Part shown: in pieces, positions 62,772 through 64,000 of the stretch
Layout: each line of letters begins with the position of its first letter
Position numbering within the stretch: position 1 is the first letter of the stretch
Source: Actomonas aquatica
Lineage (GTDB): Bacteria; Verrucomicrobiota; Verrucomicrobiia; Opitutales; Opitutaceae
Reading direction: 5' to 3'
DNA length: 64,000 bases
Assembly: GCF_019679435.2 (NCBI RefSeq)
Contig: NZ_CP139781.1
Coordinates: forward strand, 2,728,001-2,792,000
Position numbers and translations under genes: made by a program
The notes under the pieces: generated by a model
Seen by the model: only the letters and a program-made list of their open reading frames with translations
What the model was told of the DNA's origin: nothing
Databases searched by the model: none

Positions 62772-62782
62772 TTGACAGTCAG
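62772..62782. promoter_or_regulatory. GACAGT motif between oxidoreductase and GH106
   Basis: TTGACAGTCAG lies 58 bp before the GH106 start and 200 bp from the oxidoreductase start. On the minus side GTG, not TTG, is at the expected spacing; the motif itself begins TTGACA, a consensus -35 hexamer toward GH106. Confidence 0.5.
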
Positions 62783-62840
62783 AGCGAGCTCACTTCGCTT
62801 CGCGTTCGCTCCACTCCCCCACATCCCCCACCGTCGCCCC

Positions 62841-64000
62841 ATGCCCCGCCCCCCTGTTCCCCTGCGTGTTGTCCTGACCCTGTGTCTTTGCTGTGCCGGT
62901 ATCTTGAATACAGTCCGTGCCGCCCCCCCCACGGCCTCCTCCCATGAGGCGCCAGACAGCACCAAACCCTGGACCCGCTGGTGGTGGCCCGGCAGCGCAG
63001 TGGATCCCGCCGGTCTCACCGCCCAACTCGAGGCTTTCGCCGACGCCGGGATCGGCGGCGTCGAAATCACGCCGATCTACGGCGCCCAGGGAGCCGAGGA
63101 CCGCTACCGCGACTTCCTCTCCCCTGCGTGGACGGCCGCCTTGCAACACACGCTCAACGAAGCCCAGCGCCTCGGCCTCGGCGTCGACATGGCCACCGGC
63201 ACCGGCTGGCCCTTCGGCGGCCCCTGGGTCACTCCGACCGACGGTTCCCACCGCCCCGTGCTCGGCGCCGACGGACAACTCATCGGCGCCCCCACTGGCA
63301 TGCAGGTAAAACGCGCCGCTCCCGGCGGTGCCGGTCTCGTGCTCGATCCCTTTTCCGCCGCCGCACTCCAGCGTTACCTGGAACCGATCAGCGACGCCCT
63401 CGCCCCCTTCCCCGGCAATCCCACCCTACGCGCCCAGTTTCACGACTCGTTCGAATACTACGGGGCCGGCTGGACCGCCGGCATCGACCAGGCCTTCGTC
63501 GCCCGCCATGGCTATGAGCTCGCCCCCTACGCCGCCGCGCTCCTTGGCGAAGCGCCACTACCGACCGACGACCTGACCCGCCTGCGCGCCGACTACCGCA
63601 CCTTGCTCGGCGAGTTGCACCTCGAATACCTCCAGGCCTGGACCGCTTGGTCCCACGACCACGGCTGGATCACCCGCAACCAATCTCACGGCGCGCCCGC
63701 CAACCTGCTCGACCTCTACGGCGCCGTCGACATTCCCGAGACCGAAACCTTCGGCTCCACGCCTTTCCCATTTCACGGTATCCGCCGCATTGATACCGAA
63801 ATCCGCGGCAACGACGACCTGCCCGAACCGCTCATGATGAAGATGGCCTCCTCGGCCGCTCACGTCATGGGTCGCCCGCTGGTCTCCAGCGAAACCTGCA
63901 CCTGGCTTCGCGAACATTGGAAGGTGTCCCTCGCCATGGCCAAGCCCGAGATCGATCGCCTCTTCGCCAACGGCATCAACCACATCTTCTACCACGGCAC
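62841..64000 (+). CDS. GH106 alpha-L-rhamnosidase, N-terminal part (3' end outside window)
   Basis: An open frame from ATG 62841 runs to the end of the window (386 codons, no stop). It starts with a signal peptide (VVLTLCLCCAGILNTVRA) and then the GH106 N-terminal block PWTRWWWPGSAVDPAGLTAQLEAFADAGIGGVEITPIYGAQGAE, followed by GLGVDMATGTGWPFGGP, HDSFEYYGAGW and SSAAHVMGRPLVSSETCTW. GH106 members cleave terminal alpha-L-rhamnose, including from rhamnogalacturonan. Family proteins are about 1000 residues, so roughly a third is visible. It complements the GH78 enzyme in the same locus. Confidence 0.88.
   Translation, partial: MPRPPVPLRVVLTLCLCCAGILNTVRAAPPTASSHEAPDSTKPWTRWWWPGSAVDPAGLTAQLEAFADAGIGGVEITPIYGAQGAEDRYRDFLSPAWTAALQHTLNEAQRLGLGVDMATGTGWPFGGPWVTPTDGSHRPVLGADGQLIGAPTGMQVKRAAPGGAGLVLDPFSAAALQRYLEPISDALAPFPGNPTLRAQFHDSFEYYGAGWTAGIDQAFVARHGYELAPYAAALLGEAPLPTDDLTRLRADYRTLLGELHLEYLQAWTAWSHDHGWITRNQSHGAPANLLDLYGAVDIPETETFGSTPFPFHGIRRIDTEIRGNDDLPEPLMMKMASSAAHVMGRPLVSSETCTWLREHWKVSLAMAKPEIDRLFANGINHIFYHG

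Noticed and set aside
1-64000. Insertion sequences, prophage or integrase genes
   Set aside because: No transposase, integrase or phage protein was recognised in any frame; the repeats seen are small and non-coding.
1-64000. tRNA or rRNA genes
   Set aside because: No cloverleaf with TTC-G-A loop and CCA end or rRNA signature sequence was recognised in the intergenic stretches.

Overview
The window is GC-rich, densely coding DNA from a carbohydrate-degrading Gram-negative bacterium, most like the Opitutaceae (phylum Verrucomicrobiota). This is inferred from very large TonB-dependent receptors with no SusD partner, LacI-type regulators, secreted GH/PL/CE enzymes, sodium:solute symporters, DUF5107 and DUF6250 proteins, and long intergenic inverted repeats. 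No rRNA, tRNA, CRISPR array or transposase was seen.

Layout. 1-3967: end of a helical-repeat protein, four small proteins (three membrane-associated, one GNAT acetyltransferase) and an MscS channel. 4036-8392: GH112 phosphorylase and GH42 beta-galactosidase on the minus strand. 8572-11269: a small secreted protein and an S9 peptidase. 11316-16913: two divergent signalling operons (receiver-kinase plus receiver-HDOD; PAS-kinase plus receiver with a degenerate HD domain). 16921-22420: a secreted multidomain protein, a tandem GH43 enzyme, a GluR0-like potassium channel and an orphan Phd/YefM antitoxin. 22455-30076: a GT8-like gene, then an operon of symporter, GH35, GH51 and a PL22-like propeller. 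30284-48440: a sugar-isomerase-like protein, GH78, DUF5107-TPR, a PL26-like lyase, RhaM, a LacI regulator, double CE12 esterase, DUF6250, GH43-like and a second symporter. 48632-61021: a small secreted protein and three tandem paralogous TonB-dependent receptors. 61382-64000: a Gfo/Idh/MocA oxidoreductase and a GH106 rhamnosidase cut by the window end.

Read together, this is a pectin locus, specifically for rhamnogalacturonan-I. PL26-like lyase, CE12, GH78 and GH106 address the backbone and its acetyl groups. GH35/GH42 and GH51/GH43 address galactan and arabinan side chains. GH112 may phosphorolyse galactosyl-rhamnose, RhaM handles rhamnose, the receptors bring oligosaccharides across the outer membrane and the symporters take up sugars.

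The most interesting signal is regulatory. An 11-bp near-palindrome (CKGACAGTYCG and variants) occurs in at least 13 intergenic places. In nine promoters it is followed, in the direction of the gene, by TTG after 12-13 bp. It precedes all three receptors, GH112, PL26, the GH35 operon, tandem GH43, the second symporter and the S9 peptidase, and also flanks the lacI/rhaM start sites. It looks like an undescribed regulon signature (operator or alternative-sigma promoter). A 23-base C tract just upstream of the first receptor's promoter could add phase variation.
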